From: Filomicrobium sp.
Lineage (GTDB): Bacteria; Pseudomonadota; Alphaproteobacteria; Rhizobiales; Hyphomicrobiaceae
DNA length: 7,228 nt
Direction of reading: 5' to 3'
Assembly (NCBI GenBank): GCA_030607105.1
Contig: JAUWFF010000052.1
Span: 1-7,228, forward strand
Shown here piece after piece: positions 5,588 to 7,228 of this stretch; the stretch's first letter is position 1; every line of letters starts with the position of its first letter. The notes under the pieces are model-generated. The model ran no database searches and was not told where the DNA came from. It was given only the letters and a program-made list of their open reading frames with translations. A program made the position numbers and the translations under genes.

Positions 5588-7228
5588 ATGGACATCGTCG
5601 CGATCACTGAATCGCTGAGACCGGTCACCGACTGGATAGCAAAGAACTGGCCGATCCTCGCGATCGCGATCAGCTGCTATATCCTCTTCCTTTGGTCCCG
5701 CGGATTCTGGGTACGCGTTGCCCAGACTATTGAAAAACTCGCTTTTTCGAATTGGCAGCTGGCATTGCTGGCCTCGACCGGCCTCGTCCTATCGCTAGCC
5801 TCCGGTTGGACGACCTGGGACGGCATGCGCAATTTCACCAACGAGCCGCTGCTGTCGCTGATGATCACCTTCGGCATTCAGGGCGTGATGCTGATTGTCG
5901 CGTGGCTCATTGGTGAAAGCTTCGCCTCCGGAATGAATGTCAATCGCAGTCTGCGCAACGATAGGGGAGGACAAAGCCTGGAATGGGTGGCCGGTGCGCT
6001 ACTCGGGATCTTTGTCGTAGCCGCCTGTGTGATTGCTCTCTCGAAAACGGGAAGCCTGCTGCTCAGTCAGGATCAGGTTATCTTCGGCCTGGTTGCGGCG
6101 GCCGTTATCGCTCTTATTGCCATCCTGCAGGGCGACCTCCTGACGCCCTACCTACGCAGCACGAAAATCATCATTCGCAATGCTGTTTTGTGGGTGATGT
6201 TCCTGTCCTGCATGGCGACTTCGGTATTCTTCTCCTTCGACTCGCTGTTCTCAACCATTTTCCCTCAGGAGGAGCGGGTCCGGGCCGCCGAACTGCGCGC
6301 GCAAAACCAGGTCGCCGGTATCGTCTCCGACATCGGGCAGACGATCGCCACCCGCCGCCTCGAACAAGCCGAAGAGTTGTTTACCTCGGAAGGCTGGCTC
6401 ACCTACCAAGTCGAGCTCGACGAACTGGCGGGGAAGGCTCAAGGCGCCCAGCAGGCGATCGAGAAGTACTTCGTCGAAAAAATGGAAGAACGCCGCCGCG
6501 CCGTCGCCAAACAGCAGGAGCGCCAGGCTTCGGCGAAAGCCCAGCAGGCTGGATTACAAAGTAAGTCGATCCGGCTCAACGAAGAAATCTCCCGTCTACA
6601 GGCCCAGCGCCCGGAAGCCGCAGCCGCAGTCGCCGAGCAGCGCCAGGTCGTTCTCGAAATCGAGAGCCGCCTCGACGAACAACGCGCGAAGGTCCTGGCG
6701 GAGGAAAAGGGTGTTGAAGGAACCGGCAAGGTTGGCCGTGGCAGCCAGTGGCGCCTGGAGCGGGCCACTGAAGCCAAAATCCGCGCCGAATTGCAGGTCG
6801 CCAATCAGCGCCTCGATTCACCCAGGTCACGCATGCTCGGCATCGACAAACGTATTTCTACAATCAAGGCCGAGCTGTCCCTGATCGAAGGCCAGCTGGC
6901 CCAATTGAAGGGCGAAGCCCAGACCGCCGAACAGCGCATCCGCGCGACCCAGATCAAGACCGGCCTGGAAGAGGAGGCCTTGAAGGTCGACCCCGCACGC
7001 GTCCTCCCTGCTTTTGAGCGAGCCAAGGTAGCATTCCGCCAGGAACCGACCGTCGAACGACTGAATAACTTGCAGCAACAGTGTACGCAGCTGCTCGGCG
7101 CCATGCTGGCAACGCCAAACACCAAACAAAGCGTCCGCAAAATCGATTGCGATCCCAAGGCGACCAGCGAGGCCGCCACCGGCGTATTCGCATTGAACCA
7201 GGGCGTCGCAGTGTTTGGCGCCAATTGC
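5588..7228 (+). CDS. Multipass membrane protein with long coiled-coil region, family unknown (3' end beyond window)
   Basis: Open from ATG 5588 to the right edge without a stop: 547 residues seen. GGAG (5574-5577) and AGGA (5579-5582) precede the start. Six hydrophobic segments lie at about 21-37, 56-73, 88-109, 131-151, 163-181 and 197-221. Arg/Lys residues in the loops at 38-55, 112-130 and 188-198 predict these as cytoplasmic, so both the N-terminus and the long C-terminal part would be periplasmic. Residues about 228-465 are rich in Glu, Gln, Arg and Ala with heptad-like spacing (NEEISRLQAQ, EIESRLDEQR, IKAELSLIEGQLAQL). They are interrupted by a Gly-rich hinge GVEGTGKVGRG at 375-385. After the coil, DPARVLPAFERAK begins a less charged region with Cys499, Cys521 and Cys547, perhaps disulfide-linked. 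The layout loosely recalls DUF4407-type membrane/coil proteins, from memory only. Codon use resembles its neighbours. Function is unknown. Confidence 0.85.
   Translation, partial: MDIVAITESLRPVTDWIAKNWPILAIAISCYILFLWSRGFWVRVAQTIEKLAFSNWQLALLASTGLVLSLASGWTTWDGMRNFTNEPLLSLMITFGIQGVMLIVAWLIGESFASGMNVNRSLRNDRGGQSLEWVAGALLGIFVVAACVIALSKTGSLLLSQDQVIFGLVAAAVIALIAILQGDLLTPYLRSTKIIIRNAVLWVMFLSCMATSVFFSFDSLFSTIFPQEERVRAAELRAQNQVAGIVSDIGQTIATRRLEQAEELFTSEGWLTYQVELDELAGKAQGAQQAIEKYFVEKMEERRRAVAKQQERQASAKAQQAGLQSKSIRLNEEISRLQAQRPEAAAAVAEQRQVVLEIESRLDEQRAKVLAEEKGVEGTGKVGRGSQWRLERATEAKIRAELQVANQRLDSPRSRMLGIDKRISTIKAELSLIEGQLAQLKGEAQTAEQRIRATQIKTGLEEEALKVDPARVLPAFERAKVAFRQEPTVERLNNLQQQCTQLLGAMLATPNTKQSVRKIDCDPKATSEAATGVFALNQGVAVFGANC

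Noticed and set aside
5347..5628. 93-residue minus-strand frame in the gap before the 5588 gene
   Set aside because: No ribosome site or domain signature, and it overlaps the start of the well-supported plus-strand gene.
5983..6564. 193-residue frame on the plus strand within the membrane/coiled-coil gene
   Set aside because: It is an out-of-frame reading of the 5588 gene. Its product is Arg/Pro/Gly-rich without motifs, while the other frame gives clean membrane segments and coils.
6710..6733. Possible Walker A (P-loop) ATP-binding motif, GVEGTGKV, in the 5588 protein
   Set aside because: The required Ser/Thr after GK is Val, there is no flanking beta-strand or Walker B, and the stretch lies between coiled-coil helices in a probably periplasmic part.

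Overview
The window looks like alphaproteobacterial chromosome, most likely Hyphomicrobiales (the rhizobial order in the broad sense). The left third carries the order proA-nadD-rsfS-rlmH on the plus strand, a housekeeping cluster I know from that group. NadD also has the WW(V/M)VTPGNPLK signature I associate with it, and base composition and codon choice are GC-rich throughout. I cannot place it to genus from sequence alone.

Layout. 1-560: 3' part of proA (proline synthesis). 593-1222: nadD (NAD synthesis), GTG start. 1223-1453: non-coding leader with a palindrome, a longer hairpin and a weak promoter candidate. 1454-1864: rsfS (ribosome silencing factor). 1962-2444: rlmH (23S rRNA methyltransferase). 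The next genes are on the minus strand and converge on rlmH: a Zur-type zinc regulator (3873 to 3364), then 49 nt downstream a classical NADP-type short-chain dehydrogenase (3314 to 2487), probably one transcription unit. Divergent from zur, a thiolase-fold protein occupies 4133-5299. After a 288-nt gap, a long reading frame starts at 5588 and stays open to the right edge (547 codons seen). It encodes a protein with six predicted membrane segments and a long, probably periplasmic, coiled-coil region. I do not recognise its family.

How the genes fit together. The left four are core metabolism and ribosome maintenance. The zur-SDR pair has a promoter-like region containing an inverted repeat, consistent with autoregulation, but no znuABC zinc-transport genes are visible. 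The thiolase keeps its nucleophilic Cys and the GHP His, but lacks the second catalytic Cys and the NEAF Asn, so it is unlikely to be an ordinary acetyl-CoA acetyltransferase. The 5588 gene has its own upstream region with a perfect 14-bp palindrome. I saw no tRNA, rRNA, CRISPR array, transposase or phage gene. The two items most worth follow-up are the membrane/coiled-coil protein and the thiolase with altered catalytic residues.
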